The notes beneath the pieces were generated by a model. That model worked only from the letters and a program-made list of their open reading frames with translations. It was not told the DNA's origin and searched no databases. From Pycnopodia helianthoides (Eukaryota > Echinodermata > Asteroidea > Forcipulatida > Asteriidae): a stretch of 64,000 nucleotides of DNA. Every line of letters begins with the position of its first letter. Position 1 is the stretch's first letter. Of the stretch, positions 43,601 to 55,600 are shown one piece after another. The stretch is taken from assembly GCA_032158295.1 (NCBI GenBank), contig CM063244.1, forward strand, positions 5,770,510 to 5,834,509, written 5' to 3'. Both the position numbers and the translations under genes were made by a program.

Positions 43601-46600
43601 AAATATACATATTAGCCCAAATCCTTTTGAGACAGAAGTTAGGGAGTCAACTAAAAGCCCAAAATCTTCAGAATCCTATTTTGGCTAAGCTGCATAAGAC
43701 CTAAAACCTTCTAAATCCTCCTACGTAAAAACAGCCCAAATAGCCCAAGTCCTGCTAAATCCTACCCTAACAAAAACTCATTGTAGCCCAAACCCTTCTA
43801 AATCCTCCTGTGTTGCAGATCTCTAAAAGCCCAAATCCTTCTCAATCCTGCACTTTGGCAATGAGGATATTGAAGGACTTTGGCCCTTTAGGGTTAAACT
43901 GGCCTGGAATTTCATTCCTGTATTAATGTAATCAACTTTCTGGGAGCTGTAAAAAAGCAAACTCAAGGGTTAAAATCTACACGATGATCCTGATCCCTGA
44001 TGCCCACCATGGCTGACCATGTACTTTAAGCTCTCTAAAGCCCTCCTACTCTCAGTGACTCTTGGTAACATTTTCCAGTGAGTTGACCAACCATTTGAAA
44101 CCATTCGACTGCCAAGGTTGTGTAGTATCATATTGCAGGCTGGCATAGTTTATCTATCATTCAAAACCACAGTGAATGGTATTGAATGGTCAGACAGCAA
44201 GAGGGAAAAGTTTTGTTTTGATGTAGAATGTTGTATGTTAGTAAGGAAGTAGAAATTGCCCTCTTTTGTATGTTTCATTTAATAAAATAAACCGTCAAAA
44301 ATCCTCCAAAACCCTCTTCATGAAGTTGTCTGATTGCGGAGGTTTGAGGACTGTAAGATTGTGGGCGATAGCGGTGTGTGGACAATAGCGGTGTGTGTGG
44401 GACTGTGGAAACGAGCGTTTGTGTGCTTCCTTGGGTGAGAGCGTGGTGTGCTGTTTAAAGACAGTCGGGGGGACCTGAACAGGAGTTGCATTGCATTCGG
44501 GCATCGCATTCATGCGGCTGTGGTTATGCACATTTTTAGCTTTATAGTAAGCAAACACAGCCTTGCAATCAAGGCTAGAGCCCCAAAGTCAACTGTGCAC
44601 CTTACCCTGCTTGAGCCCCAATGGGGACTTTAGTCAACTGTGCACTATACCCTGCTTGAGCCCCAATGGCGACTTTAGTCAACTGTGCACTATACCCTGC
44701 TTGAGCCCCAAAGGCTACTTGAGTCAACTGTGCACCTTACCCTGCTTGAGCCCTAATGGGGACTTTAAAAGTTGACCAAGACAACACATCAAAATACCAC
44801 TCAAACCTGAGCACAAAGACCATTTGGTACTGTAGACCGATTGCGTATCCAATGTTTACATGTCATCATGTGACTTATAGTGGGTACTACGTCATCTCAG
44901 CGGATGGTAAAGACTGTGCAAAGACTTATGTTGTGACAGAGCGAGTACATCGACTGTCGGTTTTATTTTTGTAAATAATAACACAATTACTAAGACCTTT
45001 TATTAAAATTGTATGTTGTGACGTTGATTTAAATCACATTACTTTTTCATAAATTACATGTATTCTACCTAAATTTAATTTATTTTGAGTTATGCAGTAC
45101 CAGCGTCAGACGATGATGTAGCCACCCGGTCTTTTGCTTGTAATGTCAATCACTGTAATAAAAGTAAAAATAAACAATTAGCCTTGCGGAATTGCCAATA
45201 GCCAAAAGAATCACAGTTTTGGAAAGCCTTTTCTTCCTTTTGGATGATTTCAGCCTCAAAATTGCGACATGAGTCTTGTGTTGAAAAGTGTGTGATCGCG
45301 ATCGTCCGTGTGCATGAGCACCATGTGTTGAGCGTTACGTTCTTTGAGGTAGATTTTCCCAAACTTGCTGGAACTGTCCTTACTGGTTTATTCAGCCACT
45401 CATGTGAGGTCTCTGGTACAAACACTGGAATATTCTTCAAAGAATTCGAAGAAAGAAAACCCTCGATCGAATAAACAAATGCAACAATCATCATGTACTC
45501 AACAACAGCGGTACTTTCGTATGGAGGATGCCTTGTTTGTTGATGTTTGACATCCACTATACATGTACCAGTAGGTCACGTAACTTGGAGAGCGCAATCA
45601 GTCTATTACTGGGGCAAAAATCTGCCGAGTCAAACAAATTTGAAATTTAGAGTGTGCAAATCAAGTCCAATTTCTGGGAGACCAGGTTGGTCCTAACCCT
45701 ATTGAGTTTTTATGTGTGAGTGCACAATTCTGTACTTTAGTTAAGCGTAGTAACTGTGGCTGTGAAAATATATTACATTGTTGGGAACGTAAAATCAAGC
45801 CATGAATTATGAGGAACAAATTTTAAGTACAAACAAATCAACGAAGAAACCCTGAGAATAAGACTTCACCTGAGTTTTACCGGTTACTTGTAAACAGTCA
45901 AGAATTTTGCCCAACTTGCTATCATGTTGTTATCATTAAACCTATGTAATGGTCGCACAAATTCAGGCGTGATCGGTAAGTGGGGTTTCTAAATAATAAG
46001 CACCCTCGTCCAAAAATTTAAATTGTATTTATAACAAATTGCTCTGAATATTTTATTTTCGTGAGTTTTATACATCAACGGAATTTACAAAGAAATTTGA
46101 ATTCACATACAAATATAGTCCTCGTTCGAACTTTCTCACTTTCGATTTGCGCAAAACTTGCACAGTCTATTGACGCAACTGTACACAATGTCAAAATGCT
46201 CCAACATTGGCAGGAAAACACTGGAACAGGATATATGGAAAGGAACTAAAATGGATCGGTCTGAAGAGTCACATGACCCGAAACAATTTCACTGTAGTAG
46301 AACATTAATTTTGACGAGGAACAAATGTTGGACTCGCCTTGGCAGACTGCACTGCAACAGGGAAGGGTTTGGTTAACAATTGCATTTGGTGACTGGGCGA
46401 CCTTAACATGCTCCGACTTTATTTGGTGGAGCAACCAGTAGGTAACTTTGTAAAGGATGAAGGGTTATTGTGGAGCATAATTCTTCCAGACCATGCCACA
46501 AAAACAGAGGTCATGATAAGTGCTATGGGTTCTAAGTACACAACCTACTTTAATGTCCCATTTGGTGCTTGATAGGGTGGCACCCCCCACTCCCTATTGT

Positions 46601-49600
46601 GTTTTCATTGTGTGCTTGGAATCTCAGGTATTCTTTAGAGGACTTTAGGGTGCCCCTACTTCAGTACAAGAGGAAAATAGGGTGTTAAAGCGTGGGAACA
46701 TTGGGGGAGGGTACCCTCTGCCTCCATCTCATGCATGGTATGTTATGTCCCATCTAAAGGACAAATCAATTATTGTTCAAATTTTGTCTGTCTAATTATA
46801 GACCACGTAACCTTAGTTTACAATAAGAGTGACCTTGTTCATTCCAGGGCCTTTCTTGCAGGCAAGATACTGCATTGGCTATATGGGAAATTTTGCATTT
46901 TGTTTCACGATTTCCACATAAATTCAAGTATCATCTGAAGCATTGTTGAGATGTGACCATTTTCTTCATATTGTAACGCCTGAATACTTGGGTGTTACAA
47001 GGTTTAGCCAAGGTTTGAAGACGAAAAGAAGATAACGGAAACGTTCTTTAGTTGGCTGTATAGCCCTTCTGCGTCCTATATCCATCAAGGCTGAAGGCCG
47101 AGTTAGATAAGGGGCGCATGTGTGATTTAACGAATTATCTTCGGAGTTTGAACTGGGCAATATGCAGGTAGTGATATGGACTGTGCAATATGGATTAATA
47201 CCACACTGTTGTTGCCATGGAATCGGCAAATCAGAATCAAGGATTAAAGTCTACTTAAAGATGGCATTGTTTATCACCGACAATAATTTAAAACAAATAT
47301 ATTAAAGGGGCACATTGCTTTAGCATTGGACCCTTTGGGCCAAAAAAAGCATTTGGTATGAAATAGATATATGATCGGAAAGATATTTTAAAAGTAGAAT
47401 ATAATGACTCAAATAGATATCTCTTGAAAGTGTGTGGTTTTTGTGTAATTTAAAGCCAGAACACGGTCCGCTATATTTATGGAACAAAATGGCGGACCGT
47501 ATGTTCTGCTGGTTGTATTTGCAGAGGCAAATGTTATTCACTACTCACTAGTCACAACACATGCACTGTAGGTGTTTTGTTACCAATTACAACACACTCT
47601 AGGTGGTTTATTGCATGAACAACTCTTTAAAGGGATAAGGAGTGAACCCAACCAGCAAAATTGTGGGAAGAGATTTGAAGGCAATGTGCCCCTTTAATTG
47701 GCTTCCTTGGGAACCCAAGACCATGATCAGAATCCAATCCCACACTCTAGCAACACCAAAACTTAAGTCAGGTGCACTAGACTAGTCGCCCATAAGGCCG
47801 TGTCCGAATTAGCGGCTACAGCTACAGCGACGACCGGATTGACCGCGTCATCATGCGATGAGGTATAGGATGTCCATAGCAACACCCTCAGCAACAGTCT
47901 TAGCCGCAGCCGTAGCCGCCAATTCGGATACGGCCTTTTACACTCCAGGACAGTGTCTTGATTTGACTAATCGGTGTATTAATTCTTTGTGGTAATGTAG
48001 GTGTGTATCTGTCTCGCTACTCGGACATCTTAAAAAGAGACGGGCTGGAATCGGGTCACACTGGAATACTGCTCATCTTGAAGATCCTCAAGGTAAGCTC
48101 ACCGACATTCCAAGACATCTATCGGACATTTGAAGATGACTACCAAAAGTGTTACTGTGTTGGTTATTATAAAAATGAAATGCAGTTTTTTTGCGGACAT
48201 CAGATAGTGTGCAGTAGACCCAGTGTTCTGTTTTAAAGTTTAGTATAAAAGGTATCTCAACATCTGGGTTCTTTCTTCCATGTTTGTTACCCTTCCTTTG
48301 GGTATAGCTGAGCCAGCATCAGTCTTGAACATGACCTTGACATTGATCTTGATCTTGACCTTTTTTTCTTGAATAATAGTGACATTCAAAATTGAAACCC
48401 CTTTTTCCTCTTGTTGTTTTCACAATTACGAAGTTTGCATTTTTTAAAACCAAAAGTTAAAGGAACATTACAGAATTGGTTTTTGCTAACAAAACAGTTG
48501 CTGGCAGTGTAAGCACTTTATGAAATCCACCATAATATACATAAACTGACAAACCTATAGAAGTTTGAGATCGATCGGCCATCTGGGTCACGAGAAAATA
48601 GTGAAAAACCGATTACACATTTGCATGAAATCATATAGATTCAACAAATGAAAAAAACGCTCACTGAGCGATAAACTCCAATCGGAAAATTAGTTTATTC
48701 ATTTCTCATCAAATATGGCATTTCAGACAGAAGTATTTCAAGGGATGTTTTCTACTATCATCATCATTAGACCGTGTAAGTTTTATGTAAATCTGTGACC
48801 TTTTACAAGGTTTTTTCTTACCAATTCTGTAATGTTCCTTTAACTAAGTCATAAAACTCTGATTATAAGTCCAACAGATGTCTTGTACAAATTTTCCATT
48901 TCAAAAATGTCCCCATTCGCTCCTGAAAAAAAAGACTTGTTTGACATTTATGAAGAAGCGACGAGAATGCGGTATTAAACAGTTTTGTCATTTTAACAGG
49001 GGAAAGTGAAGGCAGTACCGTTAAACTATAGCAGTGTGCTGGACCCGATGCCGAACTACGACAGCCATGTAGCAAAGTCTAATGCTGTGGACATGAACAG
49101 GCTTACCTCCCTGCAGACACCAGTGGCGTACGATGCTACCAGGGTAAGACAGGACGATTTTTTTTTTGGAGCCTTTTTTTGAAAGACTCTGCTAGGATTG
49201 CAAAGCGTGGCTATAGACCGTGTAGGTCTCGTGCATATTCAAACATTTTTGGGACCACTTTGGTCCCACGTACATTGCTTGAACGCATGAAGGAAACAAA
49301 CTTGCAGACTTAAAAGATTAAAAGATTAAAAAAAACTTGTTTTAATGTAGACTGACGCTTGGGTACACGATTGTGCTCACAAATGAATTGGACACGACTG
49401 CAGTTTTATAGTAGGATTTTTGCTATTTTTTTCATAATTCCGCCAAGGAGATAAACAAAAATTCAGTCTTTTGGGCAGTCACCATCATACCATGCAGAAA
49501 CATATGGCATGGGTTAGTTCATTCACCTTGGAAAGCTCTTTACAAATCCTGTGGTCAGGAGGGCTGCCATTGGTTTTGTACACATAAATCTTGGCAAAGT

Positions 49601-52600
49601 CTCACAGGTGGATAGCCAAGCCAGCCTTGTATATAAACAACCATCAATTATCCTTATCTAGGGCAGCTTGTAGCTATATCAGAGGAAGCCTGTGTGAGAC
49701 TTGTTTGACAGGTAAAGGTTTTTACAGACACCATGCTAAAACAAAAGTCCACATGTGTGGAGTGGGGGGGGGTGGGGGGGGCTGGGGTGGGGGTGTTTGG
49801 GGAAGAGGCAGAGTCATTACACAACTTTTAGCCAATAAACATCTCATGGTAGGTGTTGGGTTAGTTTATATTAGGACTATCGGTGATAATGGGAAATGAT
49901 TGAAAAACAGCTGAAATCCCATAGGTGTCCTACCATTGCTAAGTAGATGGTGCATGGAGGTAGACCTCCATTGATGGAGTAAATAGAGGCAAGAGAGTTG
50001 ATTTAAAAAAAAAAAAAAAAACTACTATAAACTATAGGCAGTGTCACGCAATAAAGTATGTATTCGGCCTCTAATTAGCAAAATAATTACCCAAAATAAC
50101 ATAAGAAATGATTAAAAAACCAAATTATTATGACTGAAAACATCTACAAACCCTCTGAAAGGTCTTGGGAGTGATAATAATGGGTTTATAGCTTTATATC
50201 CCGGGTGTTGTAAGATTTCCCCAAACCTACTACATACTATAGTAGTGCTCTTGTGATAGGAATTTGTTATTATGTAATTTGCATTCCAAAGTTTTAAGGT
50301 ACTACAAACTATCCGCTCAGGGATTGACTTGACTACAGCCAATGATCTTTGTGGTAGTGTTCACTGAGAGACATGTCTAGACAATGCACCTTGTACAGCA
50401 TACATTCTACAGTGCATGTCTCGCAACGTCACACACATACTTGGCTTTTGTAGAGACTGGCTCCGCACTTTTTGTGACGCTTCACGTGTGGGGAATGTAG
50501 CGGCAAACAGACACTGTGATAATTTTTGTCTGTGCGAGCAAGCGGACGCCATTGTGGATCGCTGCATCGATCAACTTGAAATGAAAATGACAAAAAGGAA
50601 AGATATAACCCAAGATTTGATGAAAACTGTTGATAATGCATGTAGGCATAAAGAATGCAATGGTGGGAAAAGGACTTATTTGGGAAGGCAAGTTGACAAA
50701 ATTCCTCTCGCTGAAGATGTTCCAAGAATTTAATGGACTGGTAACATGGGTAATGGCGTGTTTGCTGTGCAAACATTACCATTATTCATTTCAATAAGCA
50801 ATGGGACAGAAACCAAAGCGTTTGTTAAATTTAGTCAGAAGGATCTACAGTATGTGTTCTCCCCATGCACAAGCCAGTCGCATTTTTTAATATAATTTTT
50901 GGGCATCCAGTCTAAATAAAATTTATAATTGTTCGGCCTTTAAAGCAAGCCCATTAAACCTTGATTGAACACTATCACATTATGGATTTGCATTAAGCGA
51001 TTTGTGCTAAAAATATTAGTTTATAAATCATATATGTCATAATTAACCTCTTTTTACGGTCGGTGAGTTGCATGCCTGGGTCGATTTCACAAAGCACTAA
51101 GATTCATCTTAAGATGAGTTATCAGTATTACCATAGTGATTTGTATTGTGACATCACTCTTTGCTAAGCAACTGCGATGAATTTGCAGTTACGATCAGTC
51201 TGAACTCTTTGTGAAATCGAGCCCAGGTTACATATTCTACCCTCATAAGTCTTTGACTTAATGCATTGGCGTCATCACGCTGCCATCTTAGAGGTAAAAC
51301 GATGATGAAATAATGGAAAACGCAAAGCTACGTACGCTGAGGGCGCCCTACTCAAACGACGCCATGCGCCTAAGGTCTGGTGTCATACACTATCTAGGGA
51401 ATGCAAAAGTCAACATTGTTTTGAGTTGGTGCTGGAAAAGAGAAGTTGTGTATGTTCATGAGGTTAATCGATCTGATACCTAGAAGTTGAACCTAAGTAC
51501 AATTTCACAAAGACCTAAGATTCATCTTAAGATTTAGGTATTCATTATACTACTGGGCTCGATTTCACGAAGACCCAAGCTTGATCTCAAGATGTTTATC
51601 ACTCTTAAATTGCTGAACAGTGTGTGATGTCATAATCCAAATCACTACGGTGATTTTGACAACTCATCTTAAAGGAACATTACAGAATTGGTTTTTGCTA
51701 ACAAAACAGTTGCTTGCAGTTTGTAAGCACTTTATGTAATCCACCATATACATAAACTGACAAACCTGTAGAAGTTGGAGATCGATCGGCCATCTGGGTC
51801 ACGAGGAAATAGTGAAAAACCGATTACACATTTGCATGAAATCATATAGATTCAACAAATGAATGTAACGCTTACTGAGCGATAAACTCAAATCGGAAAA
51901 TTGGTTTATTCATTTCTCATCAAATATGGCATTTCAGACAGAAATATTTAAAGGGATGTTTTCTACTATCATCATCATTAGACCGTGTAAGTTTGATGTA
52001 AATCTGTGATAAAAAAGTTTATTTTACAAGTTATTTTCTTACCAATTCTGTAATGTTCCTTTAAGATGAGTCTTAGTTTTTTTCATGAAATCGAGCCCAG
52101 GTTAGTTTCTAATCATTTTGTCTAAGTTGAGATGTATTCTGTCACCATTCCTGTTTTTTTGGCGTTACTTGACATGCTTTAAGAAGCAGTCATCCGCCAC
52201 TTCTAAAATTAAGCGCTATATAAGAACCCAGTATTATTAACAATATTAGCAAAATAGTTGTTTTTAAGCCAGGAATTGTTACTGGAAAGAGGAGGTTTTA
52301 CAAATTTGCATGTCTGCATTTGATTACATGAAAAGTATGTTCTGTGAAGGGTTTCATACACCTTCCAAAGTTTACTCCATCAAAAAAAATTGAATTTCTA
52401 AATTTTTATTTTGTCAAATCACATATTGTTCTTTATTCTCAGATTTATTTATATGAGTTTGGCGACCTGGACATGGTGACTAGGCCGAGGCAGATTTGTC
52501 CCTACGCCATGGTGCATTTCACATACCAGGAGCCGGTCAAATCTAATCAAACTACTCAAGGGATGCTGACGTCCCAGCATGAAACAAGGTCGGTGTTAAC

Positions 52601-55600
52601 TACTTGGCACAAAATACTTGTTTACCACTTATTGGTGTTTCTCTCGGGGCTGTTCAAATTTATCATGGTTTAAACATTTTTGAACATGGTTGTGATTGGG
52701 TCAAAGTACACAATTGAAAACAAATTTGAAAAAATAATTTGAAAAAAATAATTTGAAAAAAAAGTGAAACAAAAAGGGAGAAAAACACACAAACAAATGG
52801 AAAACTGGGGTTGACAAAAAAAGAAAGACAAATTTAATACATTATTAAGATTCAGAATTTCTAGATGATAGACTAAACAAGCTGATGCAGGCCTGGAATT
52901 ACACGGAGGCCACGGAGTCCATGGCCTTCATTGCCCTTGTGTTGGCCTTGGTGCCCCTTCAAAAGTCTCCCATAGACTTTAAGATTTTCCAATGGAAGTG
53001 CCCTTTGCAAAATGAAAATGGCCTTGCCCTTTCAAAGATGAAATTCCAGGCCTGCTGATGAGAGTAAAATTTAAATTCCAACTCAGGTTTGTCACAAAAT
53101 ATTTGTCAATTGGTGTTGAAGTTTTGCATGATGTGCGTTACTAGTAAACAATTATATTCACTTTGTCCTGATTTAAAATATTAATTTTGTGTGGATTCCA
53201 AAGATACACTTGGTCCGGATTCAAAGATTCATTTTGTCCAAATATAAAGGAATCACTTTGTTAAAAATAAATGGATTCATTTGGTCTGGATTCAAAGGAC
53301 TCACTCTGTCTGGACTTAAAGGATTAACTTTTTCCGATTTCAATGGATTCACTTTATCTAGATTCAAAGGATTCAGTTTGTTTGCATTCCAAGGATTGAT
53401 TTTGTCTGGTTTTTAAGGATTGATTTGTCCAGATTCAAAGGGTTCACTTTGTCCAGATTCAAAGGAGGCACTTTGTCTGGATTGAAGGATTCACTTTGTT
53501 TTAATTCAAATGATTCAGTTTGCTAGCATTCAAAGGACTGATTTTGTCTGGTTTTCAAGGTTTCATTTTGTCCAGATTTAAAGGAATCACTTTGCCCAGA
53601 TTCAAAGGATTCACTTTGTCTGGATAGAAAGGAATCAGTTTGTTTGCATTCAAAGGATTAATTTTGTCTGGTTTTCAAGGGTTCATTTTAACAAAACTTT
53701 ATGGAATCACTTGTCTTGATTCAAAGGATTCATTTTGTTTGGATTCAAAGGATTCACTTCGTCTGGATTTAAAGGATTCACTTTGTCTCGATTGAATGGA
53801 TTCACTTTGTCTTGATTCAAAGGATTCAGTTTGTTCACTTTCAAAGAACTAATTTTGACTGGTTTTCAGGGAGTTTGTTTTATCCAGATTTGAAGGAATC
53901 ACTTTGTCCAGATTCAAAGTATTCACTTCGTCTGGATTCAAAGGACTCACTTTGTCTTGATTCAAAAGATTCAGTTTGTTCGCATTCAAAGGTTTCATTT
54001 TGTCCAGATTTAAAGGAATCACTTTGCCCAGATTCAAAGGATTCACTTTGTCTGGATAGAAAGGAATCAGTTTGTTTGCATTCAAAGGATTAATTTTGTC
54101 TGGTTTTCAAGGGTTCATTTTAACAAAATTTTATGGAATCACTTGTCTTGATTCAAAGGATTCATTTTGTTTGGATTCAAAGGATTCACTTCGTCTGGAT
54201 TTAAAGGATTCACTTTGTCTCGATTGAATGGATTCACTTTGTCTTGATTCAAAGGATTCAGTTTGTTCACTTTCAAAGAACTAATTTTGACTGGTTTTCA
54301 GGGAGTTTGTTTTATCCAGATTTGAAGGAATCACTTTGTCCAGATTCAAAGTATTCACTTCGTCTGGATTCAAAGGACTCACTTTGTCTTGATTCAAAAG
54401 ATTCAGTTTGTTCGCATTCAAAGGTTTCATTTTGTCCAGATTTAAAGGATTCACTTTGCCCAGATTCAAAGGATTCACTTTGTCAGGATAGAAAGGAATC
54501 AGTTCGTTTGCATTCAAAGGATTAATTTTGTCTGGTTTTCAGGGGTTCATTTAAAACCAAATTTTAAGGAATCATTTGTCTTGATTCAAAGGATTCATTT
54601 TGTTTGGATTCAAAGGTTTTACTTTGTCTGGATTTAAAGGATTCACTTTGTCCGGATTCAAAGGATTCAGTTTGTTCGCTTTCGAAGGATTCATTTTGAC
54701 TGGTTTTCAAGGAGTACATTTTGTCCAGATTTGAAGGAATCACTTTGTCCAGAATCAAAGAATTCACTTTGTCTTGATTTAAAGGATTCACTTTGTCTGA
54801 ATAGAAAGGAATCAGTTTGTTTGCATTCAAAGGATTCATTTTGACTTGTTTTCAGATTTAAAGGAATCAGTTTTTTCCAGATTCAAAGGATTCAGTTTGC
54901 ATGAATTCAAAGGATTCACTTTGTCTCGATTGAAAGGAATCACTTTGTCCAGATTCAAAGGATTCACTTCGTCTGGATTCAAAGGACTCACTTTGTCTTG
55001 ATTCAAAGGAATCAGTTTGTTTGCATTCAAAGGTTTCATTTTGTCCAGATTTAAAGGAATCAGTTTTTTCCAGATTCAAAGGATTCAGTTTGCATGAATT
55101 CAAAGGATTCACTTTGTCTCGATTGAAAGGAATCAGTTTGTTCGCATTCAAAGGATTGATTTTGTATGGTTTTGAAGGATTGATTTTGTCCAGATTTAAA
55201 GGAATCACTTTGTCCAGATTCAAAGGGTTCACTTTGATTGGAATTAAAAGTATTTACTTTGTCTTGATTCAAATGATTCTTTTTGCTCGCATTCAAAGGA
55301 TTGATTTTGTCCGGTTTTCAAGGATTCATTTTGTACAGATTCAAAGGATTCACTTTATCTAGTTTCAGAGGATTCAGTTGGTTCGCATTGAAAGTTTTGA
55401 TTTTGTCCAGATTTAAAGGAATCCCTTTGTCCAGATGCATTGATACCTCACCATGCAATGCCTCAACACAGATAAATAAATTTTATAGTTATTATTATTT
55501 ATCTATTTACTTTTATTTAATCAGTTACTTAATTAATTCCTTCGGGTGGGGTTGAATAGCTTTGTTGTTAAGTTCATCATTTGAGATGTCAGAATGGGAG

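Noticed and set aside
45150..45557. 135-codon minus-strand gene
   Set aside because: It overlaps the 490 bp dispersed repeat and the frame is not kept in the other copy. No domain recognised.
50416..50733. 105-codon plus-strand exon with several cysteines
   Set aside because: Competing open frames on the other strand, no family match, and exons 6 and 7 of the TASOR-like gene join in phase without it.
53190..55440. Low-complexity protein from the 24 bp array
   Set aside because: Same argument: period divisible by three, frames open on both strands, no flanking exon in phase.
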